This document shows, piece by piece, positions 26,242 to 39,980 of a DNA stretch of 51,501 nt. The DNA is taken from positions 1 to 51,501 of the forward strand of contig NZ_JAIMEP010000014.1 of assembly GCF_019794555.1 (NCBI RefSeq), given 5' to 3'. Source of the stretch: Streptococcus suis. GTDB taxonomy: Bacteria; Bacillota; Bacilli; Lactobacillales; Streptococcaceae. The notes under the pieces were generated by a model. The model ran no database searches. It was given only the letters and a program-made list of their open reading frames with translations, and was not told where the DNA came from. A program made the position numbers and the translations under genes. Position 1 is the stretch's first letter, and each line of letters opens with the position of its first letter.

Positions 26242-26658
26242 TCAATGTTTCCCAACACGAATACGGTTGATTGCCCGTTGAAGTGCAACTGCGGCACGTT
26301 TTTCCATATCAATATTTCGAGCGTTCTGAGCTTCTTCTAATTCACGCTCTGCGCGTAACTTCGCACGTTCCGCACGACTAATATCAATGTCTCGTTCCCT
26401 CTCAGCAGAATCAGAGACAATTGTTATCAAATCTTTGTTGATTTCGATGATACCACCATTGACTGCAATCCAATCCACGTGGTTTTCATCATCAACACGA
26501 CGTACTTTCATCTCATCAATTTCTAAAACAGCAATCAATTCTAAGTGACCTGGATAAATCCCCAATTCCCCCTCTTTGGTTTTAACCAAAACAAAGGCTG
26601 CATGGTGATCATATTTTATTCCATCTGGTGTCACTACTTGAACAGTCATATGTGCCAT
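26242..26658 (-). CDS. atpC: F-type ATP synthase epsilon subunit
   Basis: 138 residues: an N-terminal beta-sandwich ([36 protein letters not shown]) and a C-terminal helical hairpin ([20 protein letters not shown]) as in bacterial epsilon subunits. It is part of the central stalk of F1 and inhibits ATP hydrolysis. It is the last ATPase gene, 9 bases after atpD. Confidence 0.95.
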   Translation of the reverse strand: MAHMTVQVVTPDGIKYDHHAAFVLVKTKEGELGIYPGHLELIAVLEIDEMKVRRVDDENHVDWIAVNGGIIEINKDLITIVSDSAERERDIDISRAERAKLRAERELEEAQNARNIDMEKRAAVALQRAINRIRVGKH

Positions 26659-26667
26659 ATGCCACCT

Positions 26668-28095
<1,428 letters not shown>

Positions 28096-28974
28096 CTACT
28101 CAAGGGCTGATGCGCCGGCAACAATCTCAGTGATTTCCTGAGTAATAGCAGCCTGACGCGCCCTATTGTATTGAATTGTTAAATCCGAAATAACATTCTT
28201 CGCATTATCTGTCGCAGTCTGCATCGCAGTCATACCAGCAGCATTTTCAGCAGTTTTAGCATCCAAAAGTGCCCCGTAAATGGTTGATTCTGCATATTGA
28301 GTCAACAATTGGTCCAATATCATTTCACGATTTGGTTCCAATTCAAATGTCGCCGTATAGCCATCTACTTCATTATGGTCTAAATCTTCAACAGGAAGCA
28401 TTTGCTGTACACGTACCTGGCTAGTCAAACTATTTACATGATGATTGTAACAAACATAAAGTTCATCAAACAGCTCATTTTTATACATTTCTACAGATTT
28501 AGAAATGATTTTTTGGACTTCTTCAAAGCTAGGGTTATCAGCAATTCCACGTAATTCAAACACAGGGTTGATACCACGTGCACGGAAAAAATCAGCACCC
28601 ATCTCTCCAATAGCAATAATCTCAAACTCTTCATTTGACTGATGGTCCTGATCAATCATTTCCATAACAGCTTTTAAAATACTAGAATTATAAGAACCTT
28701 TTAAACCGCTATCTGAGGTGATGACAATATAACCCACTTTTTGAATCGGACGCCGAATGAGCATCGGATTGCTAGTATCTGATGTCATTAGTTCACCACG
28801 TAACAAATCCGTCGTAATCGCCCGAACTTTACTAGCATAAATCTGAAATGATTTCGCCAACTGCTCTGATTTCGCCAACTTTGATGCAGAAACCATCTGC
28901 ATGGCACCTGTGATTTGACTGGTTTTCTTGGTTGATGCTATTCTTGATTTAATTTCATTAAGAGAACCTGCCAT
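28096..28974 (-). CDS. atpG: F-type ATP synthase gamma subunit
   Basis: 292 residues: long N-terminal helix ([30 protein letters not shown]), a Rossmann-like middle ([20 protein letters not shown]) and a C-terminal helix ([12 protein letters not shown]). It is the rotating shaft of F1. It sits between atpA and atpD with normal short gaps. Confidence 0.96.
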   Translation of the reverse strand: MAGSLNEIKSRIASTKKTSQITGAMQMVSASKLAKSEQLAKSFQIYASKVRAITTDLLRGELMTSDTSNPMLIRRPIQKVGYIVITSDSGLKGSYNSSILKAVMEMIDQDHQSNEEFEIIAIGEMGADFFRARGINPVFELRGIADNPSFEEVQKIISKSVEMYKNELFDELYVCYNHHVNSLTSQVRVQQMLPVEDLDHNEVDGYTATFELEPNREMILDQLLTQYAESTIYGALLDAKTAENAAGMTAMQTATDNAKNVISDLTIQYNRARQAAITQEITEIVAGASALE

Positions 28975-28985
28975 CCTAGACTCCT

Positions 28986-30488
28986 TTATTTAAAGATTGA
29001 TTGGTCTTTGAATGTTTGAATAGCAGTATTCAACTCATCCGTATCTGGAAGATCTTTCGTTGTACGAATGACATCCAAAAGATTATCATAGTGCAAATCA
29101 AAGTATGCATACAACTCTTCTTCAAATGCTAAAATATCATCAATCGGAACTGAATCCAAATATCCATTTGTCAAAGCATACAAAATCAAAACCTGTTTTT
29201 CAACTGGAAGTGGTTTGTGCAATGGTTGTTTCAAAACTTCCACTGTACGACGACCACGATTGAGTTTTGCTTGTGTTGCTGCATCCAAATCAGAACCAAA
29301 TTGCGTAAATGCTTCCAATTCACGATAAGAAGCCAAATCGATACGAAGGGTACCAGCAACCTTTTTCATGGCTTTAATTTGAGCGGAACCACCAACACGT
29401 GATACAGAAGATCCGGCATCAATCGCTGGACGAATACCAGAGTTAAACAAATCATCTTTTAAGAAAATTTGTCCATCTGTAATGGAAATCACGTTGGTTG
29501 CGATATAAGCAGAGATATCACCAGCTTGTGTTTCAATAAATGGCAAGGCTGTAATGGAACCTCCACCCAATTCATCAGAAACTTTTGCAGAACGTTCCAA
29601 TAAACGACTGTGCAAGTAGAATACATCCCCTGGATATGCTTCACGACCTGGAGGACGACGAAGCAAGAGAGACAATTCACGATATGCTACCGCTTGTTTT
29701 GATAAATCATCATAGACAATCAAAACATGTTTGCCTTCATACATAAATTCTTCCGCCATTGCAACCCCAGCATAAGGTGCCAAGAAAAGTAATGGGGATG
29801 GTTGTGAAGCAGATGCTGTCACAACAATAGTATAATCTAACGCGCCATATTGACGAAGTGTTTCTACTTGAGTACGAACTGTAGATTCTTTTTGACCGAT
29901 TGCTACATAGATACAAATCATATCTTGACCTTTTTGGTTCAAGATAGCATCAATAGCTACAGAAGTTTTACCTGTTTGACGGTCACCGATAATCAACTCA
30001 CGTTGTCCACGACCAATTGGTACCAAGGCGTCAATCGCTTTAAGACCTGTTTGAAGGGGTTCAGTTACTGATTTACGTTGCATAACACCTGGTGCAGGAT
30101 TTTCAATCGGACGAGTTTTGCTTGTACGAATTTCGCCCAATCCATCGACTGGTTGCCCCAAAGGATTAATGACACGACCAATCAATCCAGACCCGACCGG
30201 TACTTCCATGATTTTACCTGTACGACGGACAACAGAACCCTCACGAATATCTGTAAATCCGCCAAGAATAATGATACCGACGTCATTTGTCTCCAAGTTC
30301 TGAGCCATACCAATGGTGCCATTTTCAAAGATTAATAGCTCTCCACTCATGGCATTATCAAGACCTTGCGCACGTGCAATACCATCACCAATGTAGGTAA
30401 CTACACCAGTCTCTGTATAATCAAAGTCAGGTTGAAACTCTTCGATTTGTTGTTTTAGTAAAGCGCTAATTTCTTGTGCATTTATCAA
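28986..30488 (-). CDS. atpA: F-type ATP synthase alpha subunit
   Basis: 500 residues with the P-loop GDRQTGKT (168-175), [18 protein letters not shown], and the C-terminal signature [20 protein letters not shown]. It carries the non-catalytic nucleotide sites of F1. It lies 14 bases after atpH. Confidence 0.97.
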   Translation of the reverse strand: MINAQEISALLKQQIEEFQPDFDYTETGVVTYIGDGIARAQGLDNAMSGELLIFENGTIGMAQNLETNDVGIIILGGFTDIREGSVVRRTGKIMEVPVGSGLIGRVINPLGQPVDGLGEIRTSKTRPIENPAPGVMQRKSVTEPLQTGLKAIDALVPIGRGQRELIIGDRQTGKTSVAIDAILNQKGQDMICIYVAIGQKESTVRTQVETLRQYGALDYTIVVTASASQPSPLLFLAPYAGVAMAEEFMYEGKHVLIVYDDLSKQAVAYRELSLLLRRPPGREAYPGDVFYLHSRLLERSAKVSDELGGGSITALPFIETQAGDISAYIATNVISITDGQIFLKDDLFNSGIRPAIDAGSSVSRVGGSAQIKAMKKVAGTLRIDLASYRELEAFTQFGSDLDAATQAKLNRGRRTVEVLKQPLHKPLPVEKQVLILYALTNGYLDSVPIDDILAFEEELYAYFDLHYDNLLDVIRTTKDLPDTDELNTAIQTFKDQSIFK

Positions 30489-30502
30489 AAGAACACCACT
30501 TT

Positions 30503-31036
30503 CTATAGTTTTTTTCTAACATCCTTTAATTGTGTACGAACACTTGCATCAATTACTTTATGGTTAATGGTCAAAACAAAACCACCCAATAATGAAGCAT
30601 CCTGTTCTTCAACAATATTACGGACACGCAAACCAAACCGTTCCTCGACTAATTGACGTAAACGAGATTTTTGTTGTTCCGTTAATGGATAAACTGATGC
30701 AATATATGCATCAAACTCATTTTTTAATTTACTGATTTGAAGTTGAGCTCGTTCAAGAGTTTCCAGAAGTAAATCTGCATGTCCATCTTGAATCACATCT
30801 TCAATTAAATCATTGATTTGCCAATAACTAGATTGACGAACAGTGCGTACAAAAGCTGCTTTTTCTTCTCTTGAAACTGTAGCCGACAATAAGAGACGGT
30901 TCAATTTACTATCATGAATGATAGTTATCAACTCAGAAATCTGATCATACATGTTCCAAATTTCTGAACTGTCACTGACTTTTTCAACAAATGATAGAGC
31001 ATATTTTTGCACGATGGCATTTTCTCTAGCGTTCAT
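30503..31036 (-). CDS. atpH: F-type ATP synthase delta subunit
   Basis: 177 residues: helical N-terminal domain beginning [14 protein letters not shown] and the conserved C-terminal region [20 protein letters not shown] followed by [20 protein letters not shown]. It links F1 to the peripheral stalk. It directly abuts atpF, whose stop codon ends 1 base before its ATG. Confidence 0.95.
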   Translation of the reverse strand: MNARENAIVQKYALSFVEKVSDSSEIWNMYDQISELITIIHDSKLNRLLLSATVSREEKAAFVRTVRQSSYWQINDLIEDVIQDGHADLLLETLERAQLQISKLKNEFDAYIASVYPLTEQQKSRLRQLVEERFGLRVRNIVEEQDASLLGGFVLTINHKVIDASVRTQLKDVRKKL

Positions 31037-31543
31037 CTACTTGTCTCCTAATTTGTCCAAATACCGATCAATCAAATTGCTGTGTGCCTGTTGATCCAAA
31101 TCTTCAAAAATAATTTTTCCTGCAATATCAACTGCCAAATTAGCAACTTGAACACGAAGTGTTTCTTGAACCTCACGTTTTTCAGCTTCAATTTCCATTT
31201 GTGCTTTTGTTTTCAAGCCTTGCACTTCAACTTCAGCCTGTTCAAGAATTCGCTTTTTCTCCAATTTAGCACGTTCTACTGCGTCTTGAATGATTTTTTG
31301 TCCTTCAATACGGCCTTGCACTAATTCATCTTCGCGTTGTTTCACAAGGTTAGCTGCAACTGCTAATTTTTCTTCAGCCGCATCAATATCACCTGCAATC
31401 TTATTTTCACGTTCTTCAAAAATTCCAGTAATTTTATTCCAAGCGAATACACGAATTAAAATAATTAAAACTGCAAAAGATGCTGTAACGAGGATAAAAT
31501 TTCCTAGTACAGTACTTGCCTGCATTGTAATTTGTGTCGTCAT
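31037..31543 (-). CDS. atpF: F-type ATP synthase b subunit
   Basis: 168 residues: one N-terminal membrane helix (VLGNFILVTASFAVLIILIR) and a long charged coiled coil (residues about 45-150) forming the peripheral stalk dimer. It lies 14 bases after atpB. Confidence 0.95.
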   Translation of the reverse strand: MTTQITMQASTVLGNFILVTASFAVLIILIRVFAWNKITGIFEERENKIAGDIDAAEEKLAVAANLVKQREDELVQGRIEGQKIIQDAVERAKLEKKRILEQAEVEVQGLKTKAQMEIEAEKREVQETLRVQVANLAVDIAGKIIFEDLDQQAHSNLIDRYLDKLGDK

Positions 31544-31557
31544 TATTTATCCCTCTC

Positions 31558-32274
31558 TTACTCACTCTCTCCATTGATTTTCTTGTTCAGATACATAGAT
31601 ACCAACATAACAAATACATAACTCTGTAAACATGAAATAAATACAGAGAAACCTGTCCAAACAATGTTTAGAACAAAGGCTATTGGGTATGCAAATGCAT
31701 TTTGTTGAGATAATTGTAGAAGAAGAGAAACAAGCACTTCACCGGCATAAATATTACCATATAAACGAAGAGCAAGCGACACAAGATTGGTCACTTCTTC
31801 CAAAATATTCATTGGAGCCATCGCCCAAGGTGTCACAAAAGATTTAAGGTATTCTTTAAAGCCACGGCGGCGAATCCCTTCAAAATGACAAAAAAGTATT
31901 GCTATACCAGCAAGACCAAAGTCGTATGCCATATTAGCCGTTGGAGAAGTCCACAAATTTTGTCCCTCTGGTGTTTCCAACTTCGTCATTAATCCCAAAT
32001 TATTGGCAAGCAAAAGAAAAGTGAAAACTGTAAAGAAAAACAAAGAATAGCGCTTTGCTTCCTCATCACCAAGGTTTCCTTTTGTAAAGTTGACGGTTAG
32101 TTCGTAAACATATTCCAAAACATTTTGTTTTCCTTTTGGCTTAAGTTCCATCCGACGACTAGCCCAAAACACAAGTAAGAAAATAACCGAAATGGTAATG
32201 ACTGAAACCAATACCATGGTCAGGTCAAAGGTTACGGGACCAAGGGTAAGGGTTGGACTTAAAGTTTCTTCCAA
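31558..32274 (-). CDS. atpB: F-type ATP synthase a subunit
   Basis: 238 residues and about five membrane helices. The essential proton-channel arginine is Arg170 in [14 protein letters not shown]. This subunit forms the stator half-channels next to the c ring. It follows atpE by 36 bases and has a GGGAACC-region ribosome site with modest match. Confidence 0.95.
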   Translation of the reverse strand: MEETLSPTLTLGPVTFDLTMVLVSVITISVIFLLVFWASRRMELKPKGKQNVLEYVYELTVNFTKGNLGDEEAKRYSLFFFTVFTFLLLANNLGLMTKLETPEGQNLWTSPTANMAYDFGLAGIAILFCHFEGIRRRGFKEYLKSFVTPWAMAPMNILEEVTNLVSLALRLYGNIYAGEVLVSLLLQLSQQNAFAYPIAFVLNIVWTGFSVFISCLQSYVFVMLVSMYLNKKINGESE

Positions 32275-32310
32275 TTGAGGTTCCCCCCTTTTCTATTTCT
32301 CTATTTTCTA

Positions 32311-32511
32311 CTATTTCAAGACAAACGTCATAGCCAAAGTGACGAAGAAAGTTCCCTCGATAAAGGCAACACCCAAGAAAACACCAGACATCAATTTACT
32401 TTGCATTTCTGGTTGACGTGCAGACGAACTAAGATAAGAAGCTACCAACAGTCCCTCACCGATACTTACACCAAGACAGGCCAAACCAAGGGCCAATGCG
32501 CCTAAATTCAT
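32311..32511 (-). CDS. atpE: F-type ATP synthase c subunit
   Basis: 66 residues forming a two-helix hairpin. The proton-carrying carboxylate is Glu52 in [15 protein letters not shown], and ARQPEMQSK is the polar loop. It is the first gene of the operon, the streptococcal order (c before a). In pneumococcus, changes in this subunit give optochin resistance. AAAGGAG precedes the ATG. Confidence 0.96.
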   Translation of the reverse strand: MNLGALALGLACLGVSIGEGLLVASYLSSSARQPEMQSKLMSGVFLGVAFIEGTFFVTLAMTFVLK

Positions 32512-32545
32512 AACGAATTCTCCTTTTAAAATTTAATACCATGTA

Positions 32546-32574
32546 AGGATACTCCTAAAACACCTATTTGTCAA
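32546..32574 (-). promoter_or_regulatory. promoter of the ATPase operon
   Basis: On the minus strand TTGACA (32574-32569), a 17-base spacer and TATCCT (32551-32546) lie about 35 bases upstream of atpE. Confidence 0.65.
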
Positions 32575-32610
32575 GAAAATATCGCTATTGGAAGCGTTTA
32601 ATTCGCATTT

Positions 32611-32645
32611 CTAAAAAAAAAAGAAAAGACTTTTCATCTTTTCTT
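32611..32645 (-). terminator. terminator of the lipid-kinase gene
   Basis: On the minus strand AAGAAAAGA and TCTTTTCTT pair around TGAAAAG, and a long T-run follows. It closes the ligA/lipid-kinase transcript just before the ATPase promoter. Confidence 0.7.
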
Positions 32646-32646
32646 C

Positions 32647-33690
32647 CTATTTAATAGTTTCATCCATATGATCAGATTCTTCAATAAATCGTTTAGCCAT
32701 TTTTTCTCGATTGATTTGATCCATATCGAGTGTGATGGCATCATCTGATACAAGGTCTGTGTCTGCAAAGAATTCAATATGATTTGCTAAATTCTCCAGT
32801 TCAACTGGCGCATCTCCTCCAAACTCACCATCCAAATTAATCATCAATCTGTTTGTAGATTGAAGGTTTTCTATTGACAAACTCTTAGTCTTAATGTACT
32901 CAATTAAGTTACTGTCGATATGTTTTCCACCATCTAAAACCTGACGAATCAAATGCAAAATTTCAAATAAGTTGCCTGTTTTAACCATCAAGAGTGTAAA
33001 ATTACCATCATCTAATTTTGCATCTGGAACAATTTGTTCAAAACCTCCAATTGAGTTGGTAAGGGCTACAAAAATTAAGGATACAGATCCTTCAAACACC
33101 CCTTGATCATGCTTCACTCGAACTGGTGTAAATTGAACTCTTGGTAACAACTCGGCCCCTTTTACCACATATGCCAAATAGCCAAACATCGTCTTAAGCT
33201 GACTTGGAACGCTATAAGTAAGCTCAGTCAAGGTTCCAGCAGCTGCAATATTTATAAAATAATGCTCTTGTTGAGTACCATTTTTTTTATTTTTTGCTAA
33301 GCCAATATCCATTAAAATGGTCTGCTTCTTACCAATTATCTTTGCTGCCTCGACTGGATTTCCTCTTGGAATTTTCAATGCACGCGCGTAGTCATTTGTT
33401 GTTCCAGTAGGAATAATAGCCATTTTAGGCCTTTTTTCAAGTGGAGCAATGCCATTGACCACTTCATTAATAGTACCATCACCACCTGCAGCAATGATTA
33501 AATCAAATCCATCAAGTGCGGCTCTTTTTGCTTCATTTTTTGCAGAATCTGGCTCAGGAGTAGTTTGAAAAGCAGATGTATCATATCCATAACCTTCAAA
33601 AATGTGTAATACTTCTGCTACATTTTTTTTCATAATTTCCTGACCCGAAGTCGGATTATAAATCAATCGCGCACGTTTTCTTTTTTTCAT
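32647..33690 (-). CDS. dagK: diacylglycerol/lipid kinase (DagK/YegS family)
   Basis: 347 residues with the phosphate-binding ARLIYNPTSGQ start and the kinase loop AAGGDGTINEVVNG (residues 67-80), then PTGTTNDYARAL. The C-terminal beta domain includes NLDGEFGGDAPVE. DgkB/DagK members recycle diacylglycerol released during lipoteichoic acid synthesis. The C-terminus has an extra charged tail of about 40 residues. It is 12 bases downstream of ligA and likely co-transcribed. Confidence 0.88.
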   Translation of the reverse strand: MKKRKRARLIYNPTSGQEIMKKNVAEVLHIFEGYGYDTSAFQTTPEPDSAKNEAKRAALDGFDLIIAAGGDGTINEVVNGIAPLEKRPKMAIIPTGTTNDYARALKIPRGNPVEAAKIIGKKQTILMDIGLAKNKKNGTQQEHYFINIAAAGTLTELTYSVPSQLKTMFGYLAYVVKGAELLPRVQFTPVRVKHDQGVFEGSVSLIFVALTNSIGGFEQIVPDAKLDDGNFTLLMVKTGNLFEILHLIRQVLDGGKHIDSNLIEYIKTKSLSIENLQSTNRLMINLDGEFGGDAPVELENLANHIEFFADTDLVSDDAITLDMDQINREKMAKRFIEESDHMDETIK

Positions 33691-33702
33691 CTTTCATTCC
33701 TT

Positions 33703-35712
<2,010 letters not shown>

Positions 35713-35750
35713 TCAATCAGATTCTTTTAGATATTTTTGGGTAAAAAAGG

Positions 35751-35756
35751 TATAAT
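35751..35756 (+). promoter_or_regulatory. -10 box for the 48-residue gene and permease pair
   Basis: A perfect TATAAT lies about 30 bases before the ATG at 35785. The -35 region is weak. Confidence 0.4.
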
Positions 35757-35784
35757 GAGCATATAGAATTTTTGGAGGTGCCCC

Positions 35785-35931
35785 ATGGCTGTAACATATA
35801 AACGACAAGATGATTTAGAAAAAATGCTTGAAGAATTTGCTTCATTTGAAAATCTAGAAGAAATTGAGTATCCCGATCCAAAATCAAAAATAAATTCCGG
35901 AAAAAACAAGTTGAAGCAGGATGATAAATAG
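35785..35931 (+). CDS. 48-residue SPJ_0845-like protein
   Basis: The frame MAVTYKRQDDLEKMLEEFAS continues to GKNKLKQDDK and stops with TAG at 35929. GGAGG lies 7 bases before the ATG. It is acidic and hydrophilic and resembles the small streptococcal proteins annotated as SPJ_0845 family; function unknown. Its end nearly touches the next start, so it leads a three-gene operon with the permease pair. Confidence 0.75.
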   Translation: MAVTYKRQDDLEKMLEEFASFENLEEIEYPDPKSKINSGKNKLKQDDK

Positions 35932-35932
35932 T

Positions 35933-36838
35933 ATGTTTGGTTTTAATCAACTGCCTACCTCCGTCCTGCAGGCGGGGGCTATTTTCCTGTCTATTATCAT
36001 TGAAGCCCTACCCTTTGTTTTGATTGGATCATTGATTTCTGGTTTTATTGATGTGTTTATCACCCCTGAAAAAGTACATAAACTCCTTCCCAAAAATAGG
36101 TTTCTTGCCATTTTATTTGGCACCTTTATTGGTTTTATTTTTCCTTCCTGCGAATGTGGGATTGTTCCAATCGTCAATCGATTATTGGAGAAAAAAGTTC
36201 CCCAATATACAGCTATCCCATTTCTAGTTACTGCTCCTGTAATCAATCCCATTGTACTATTTGCAACGTATACTGCATTTGGTAATTCTATGCTTTTTGC
36301 CACGTATCGTGCCTTAGGAGCAATCCTAGTTTCCGTTGTTTTGGGGATCATTCTAGGTTTCTTTGTGAAAAATCCGATACTGAAAGAAAATAAGTTAAGC
36401 CATCACCAACATGATTATTCCAATAAGACAAGCTGGCAAAAAGTCGGTTTTGCACTTATTCATGCTATTGATGAATTTTTTGATACGGGTCGCTATCTGG
36501 TTTTCGGTTGCCTTTTTGCTAGTTTGGTTCAGGTTTATATTCCAACTGCTGTCCTGACGACCATTGGTCACAATCCTTTATCTGCCATTCTGCTGATGAT
36601 GTTATTGGCCTTTCTTCTTTCCCTTTGCTCAGAGGCAGATGCCTTCATCGCTGCATCTCTTTTATCAAGTTTTGGCTTTGCTCCGGTGATGGCCTTCTTG
36701 GTCATCGGACCAATGATTGATGTCAAAAATTTACTCATGATGAAACATTACTTTACAGGTAAATTTATTATTGGATTTATCTCGGTTATAACTCTAGTCA
36801 TTCTAGGGTATAGTCTCCTACTTGGAGGTATGGCATGA
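35933..36838 (+). CDS. permease of the ArsP_1/YraQ-YcgR family
   Basis: About 301 residues from the ATG at 35933; an ATG at 35921 has AGG immediately adjacent with no spacer and is less likely. About eight membrane helices and the family motif PSCECGIVPIVNRL with a Cys pair are visible, and ALIHAIDEFFDTGRYLVFG marks the second half. Members form putative transport channels with a DUF1980/TIGR03943 partner, which is encoded next with a 4-base overlap. The substrate is unknown. Confidence 0.82.
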   Translation: MFGFNQLPTSVLQAGAIFLSIIIEALPFVLIGSLISGFIDVFITPEKVHKLLPKNRFLAILFGTFIGFIFPSCECGIVPIVNRLLEKKVPQYTAIPFLVTAPVINPIVLFATYTAFGNSMLFATYRALGAILVSVVLGIILGFFVKNPILKENKLSHHQHDYSNKTSWQKVGFALIHAIDEFFDTGRYLVFGCLFASLVQVYIPTAVLTTIGHNPLSAILLMMLLAFLLSLCSEADAFIAASLLSSFGFAPVMAFLVIGPMIDVKNLLMMKHYFTGKFIIGFISVITLVILGYSLLLGGMA

Positions 36839-37650
36839 TTCGATTTTTAATTCTTGCAGGCTATTTTGAGATGACCATGTATCTTTATGTCTCTGGAAAA
36901 TTAGACCAATACATTAACTTACACTATAGTTACTTAGCATTTCTATCCATGGTCTTGTCCTTTATATTAGCTATTGTACAATTGTATATTTGGGTCAAAG
37001 AGATAGAGACACACAGCCATTTGTCAAAGAAATCAGCTAAGTTTGCCAGTGTAGCCCTCTTATTGATACCACTTTTAGTTGCCTGGCTTTTCCCGACCGT
37101 CAACTTGGATTCAACTACTGTCGCAGCAAAAGGCTACCATTTCCCGTTAGCTGCGGAGAATGATGCGATGACTCAGACGCAAGAAGGAACGACAGTTCAG
37201 TATCTCAAACCAGACAGTTCTATTTATTTTACAAAATCTGCCTATCAGAGTCAGATGCGTGAAATTGCCAATCACTACCTCGCTGAAGATCAGATTATTG
37301 TCACTAGTGAAAATTACATGGAGGTGATGGAGGCAATCTATGACTATCCTACGGAATTTTCAGGAAAAACTGTTGAGATGGTAGGTTTTGTCTATAATGA
37401 TCCTGACAATGCTCATCAACAATTCATCTTCCGCTTCGGAATTATACACTGCATTGCAGACTCAGGGGTATATGGCCTGCTCTCTACTGGTTCTGATACT
37501 CCATTTTCAAATAACACCTGGGTTAAAGCCAAAGGCACAATCAGGGTTTCTTACCATACGTCATTGAAACAAAATCTTCCAACTTTAGAATTGCAATCTA
37601 TTGTACAGATTGAACAACCGGACTCTCCATATGTTTACCGTGTTTTCTAA
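36835..37650 (+). CDS. TIGR03943 (DUF1980) permease partner protein
   Basis: 271 residues: three N-terminal hydrophobic helices (FLILAGYFEMTMYLYVSG; YSYLAFLSMVLSFILAIVQL; VALLLIPLLVAWLF), then an extracytoplasmic domain with NDPDNAHQQFIFRFGIIHCI and ADSGVYGLL, which matches TIGR03943. Its ATG overlaps the permease TGA, so the two are a coupled unit. Function is presumed transport-related. Confidence 0.82.
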   Translation: MIRFLILAGYFEMTMYLYVSGKLDQYINLHYSYLAFLSMVLSFILAIVQLYIWVKEIETHSHLSKKSAKFASVALLLIPLLVAWLFPTVNLDSTTVAAKGYHFPLAAENDAMTQTQEGTTVQYLKPDSSIYFTKSAYQSQMREIANHYLAEDQIIVTSENYMEVMEAIYDYPTEFSGKTVEMVGFVYNDPDNAHQQFIFRFGIIHCIADSGVYGLLSTGSDTPFSNNTWVKAKGTIRVSYHTSLKQNLPTLELQSIVQIEQPDSPYVYRVF

Positions 37651-37689
37651 TAATTTCGACTTAAAAGTGAATTTTCTGACAATTTATGC

Positions 37690-37695
37690 TATAAT
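37690..37695 (+). promoter_or_regulatory. extended -10 promoter of zwf
   Basis: TGCTATAAT forms an extended -10 about 30 bases before the zwf ATG, which has an AGGAA site. Confidence 0.5.
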
Positions 37696-37727
37696 AGTTT
37701 TTATACTCAACAGATAGGAATGAAATT

Positions 37728-39212
37728 ATGTCATCACATGTATTGTTTACTATTTTTGGTGCTAGTGGCGACCTTGCCAAACGCAAACTCTATCCTTCAT
37801 TATTCCGTCTCTACAAGGCTGGACATATCAGAGAAAACTTTGCCGTTATTGGTACAGCTCGAAGACCATGGACCAAAGAATTTTTTGAACAAGCTGTTAT
37901 TGAATCACTTGGAGACTTACCAGATACTCCACGCCAAGCCCATGAATTTGCCAGCCATTTCTACTATCAAAGCCATGATGTTAATGATACAGAGCATTAT
38001 GTAGCATTACGGAAATTGCAGGATGACTTGTGTGAAAAATACGATACACAGCACAACAAGGTCTTCTTCCTTTCTATGGCCCCTGAATTTTTCGGTACAA
38101 TTGCCAAACATCTCAAATCAGAGCAGATTGTTGACGGACAAGGTTTTGAACGTTTGATTATTGAAAAACCATTTGGCACCAGTCTTGCAACTGCTGAGAA
38201 GCTCAATGATGAGTTGTCTGCTGCATTTAATGAAGACCAAATCTATCGTATCGACCATTACTTAGGTAAAGAAATGGTGCAAAATATCTTTGCAGTTCGG
38301 TTTGCCAATATTATTTTTGAACATATCTGGAACCGTGATTATATCGATAATGTCCAAATTACTTTTGCTGAATCAATTGGGGTTGAGGACCGTGGTGGCT
38401 ACTATGATCATTCTGGTGCACTAAAAGATATGGTACAAAATCATGCACTTCAAGTTCTGTCACTTTTAGCAATGGATAAACCAGCTAGTTTCAAAGAAGA
38501 AGATGTTCGAGCTGAGAAAATTAAGGTTTTCCAACACCTTCGCCATCAAACTGATGAAGAATTGAAACAAAACTTTATTCGTGGCCAATATGCTGCAGGT
38601 TCAATTGATGGGAAAGATTATGTCAGCTACCTAGATGAACCAAATATTGCCAATGGTTCACAGACTGAAACATTTGCTAGCGGTGTCTTCTTTGTCGATA
38701 CAGACCGTTTCCGCGATGTACCATTCTTCTTCCGTACAGGTAAACGACTTACCGAGAAAGGAACTCGTGTTACAATTACCTTTAAACATGCTGAAGATAT
38801 TTTTGGCCAGCCTTCTGAAGCAAATGTATTGACAATCTATATTCAGCCTACTGAAGGCTTTATGTTGTCCATAAATGGAAAAGAAGTTGGTTCGCACTTT
38901 GCCCTTACTCCTGCCAAACTCAACTTCCGTCACAATGCTACTGCTCTTGGCAATTCACCTGAAGCCTATGAAAAACTCTTTTTCGATGTCTTAAATGGCG
39001 ATTCCACTAATTTTAGCCATTGGGAAGAAGTAAAAGCAAGTTGGAGTTTGATTGACCGGGTCATCGATATTTGGTCAAGTAATCAGGTTCCATTGCATAC
39101 CTATCCTGCTGGGACAATGGGGCCACAGGCCGCCTTCGATTTACTAGATCATTACGGATGCAAGTGGGTATGGACACCTGATGTGTGGTATCGTGAGCGT
39201 GGACTCCTATAA
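37728..39212 (+). CDS. zwf: glucose-6-phosphate 1-dehydrogenase
   Basis: 494 residues. The N-terminal GASGDLAKRK (11-20) binds NADP, and RIDHYLGKEMVQN (174-186) is the substrate and catalytic signature. It oxidises glucose-6-phosphate to 6-phosphogluconolactone, feeding the oxidative pentose pathway and supplying NADPH. It has its own promoter and a terminator at 39226-39249. Confidence 0.96.
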   Translation: MSSHVLFTIFGASGDLAKRKLYPSLFRLYKAGHIRENFAVIGTARRPWTKEFFEQAVIESLGDLPDTPRQAHEFASHFYYQSHDVNDTEHYVALRKLQDDLCEKYDTQHNKVFFLSMAPEFFGTIAKHLKSEQIVDGQGFERLIIEKPFGTSLATAEKLNDELSAAFNEDQIYRIDHYLGKEMVQNIFAVRFANIIFEHIWNRDYIDNVQITFAESIGVEDRGGYYDHSGALKDMVQNHALQVLSLLAMDKPASFKEEDVRAEKIKVFQHLRHQTDEELKQNFIRGQYAAGSIDGKDYVSYLDEPNIANGSQTETFASGVFFVDTDRFRDVPFFFRTGKRLTEKGTRVTITFKHAEDIFGQPSEANVLTIYIQPTEGFMLSINGKEVGSHFALTPAKLNFRHNATALGNSPEAYEKLFFDVLNGDSTNFSHWEEVKASWSLIDRVIDIWSSNQVPLHTYPAGTMGPQAAFDLLDHYGCKWVWTPDVWYRERGLL

Positions 39213-39225
39213 TAAATCATGTACA

Positions 39226-39249
39226 AAACTGGAGTAATCCAGTTTTTTT
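39226..39249 (+). terminator. zwf terminator
   Basis: AAACTGG (39226-39232) pairs with CCAGTTT (39239-39245) and is followed by T residues. It sits just before the ribosome site of the next gene, which must be read through or have its own promoter. Confidence 0.6.
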
Positions 39250-39260
39250 CGGAGATAATT

Positions 39261-39935
39261 ATGACTGAATTTAACATCATTCTCGACCAACTTGAAGCAG
39301 CCAGCCACGCTGGCACCCTCAAGCGTTATGAAAAAATTGGCGAAACCAAGCCCTACTACGGCGTTCCAATGGGAGCTATTTCTAGTATCGCAAAAGCTTA
39401 TAAAAATCGACTGGACTTGTTTGCTCCACTCTGGCAAACAGGTGTCCTAGAAGCACAATATTTAGCTATTCAAATTGCAAAAAATAAGCCTGACCAGCTT
39501 CCCCAAGCTGACCTAGAGAATTGCCTCAATGAACAAATTTCGGTCAATGTGCTCGATAAGCTGGCTTCTATCATTCTCAGCAAACGAAAAGACAGTAGGG
39601 TTTGGGAAGAAGATTTGCTTGCCCAAGACCAAGCTATTTTTCAACGCCTAGGTTGGTTCCTTCATGCCAAATACTTTGCTAGAAAAACCGCTACAGACCA
39701 AGAAATTGAAGAAACTCTAGACCATATTCGCCAGCATTTACAAACCGCAGACCCGCTTATCCAATGGACCATGAACCAATGCTTGGTGGAAATTGCCGTT
39801 GCCTATCCCGACTACCTGGAACAAGGTCTTGCAATTGGTCAAAAGCTCGCTGTTTATGCCGATATGAAAGTTCCCAAAGGCTGTACGTCTGCCTATGCAC
39901 CAGACTGGATAGAAGCTTTATTGCGGAAAAAATGA
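39261..39935 (+). CDS. DNA alkylation repair protein (AlkD-like HEAT repeat)
   Basis: About 224 residues from the ATG at 39261, which has GGAGAT upstream; an earlier in-frame ATG at 39219 lies upstream of the zwf terminator. The all-helical protein with repeated pairs of helices (GAISSIAKAYKNRLDLFAPL; VWEEDLLAQDQAIFQRLGWF; PKGCTSAYAPDWIEALL) matches the DNA alkylation repair enzyme family, which removes or binds alkylated bases. Cellular role inferred from the family. Confidence 0.8.
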   Translation: MTEFNIILDQLEAASHAGTLKRYEKIGETKPYYGVPMGAISSIAKAYKNRLDLFAPLWQTGVLEAQYLAIQIAKNKPDQLPQADLENCLNEQISVNVLDKLASIILSKRKDSRVWEEDLLAQDQAIFQRLGWFLHAKYFARKTATDQEIEETLDHIRQHLQTADPLIQWTMNQCLVEIAVAYPDYLEQGLAIGQKLAVYADMKVPKGCTSAYAPDWIEALLRKK

Positions 39936-39940
39936 AAACA

Positions 39941-39978
39941 AAAAAGTAGCTAACTATCTCAGTTAACTACTTTTTTCA
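39941..39978. terminator. bidirectional terminator between convergent genes
   Basis: AAGTAG-C-TAACT (39944-39955) pairs with AGTTA-A-CTACTT (39961-39972), with an A-run before and a T-run after. It serves both the repair gene and ftsY. Confidence 0.8.
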
Positions 39979-39980
39979 TT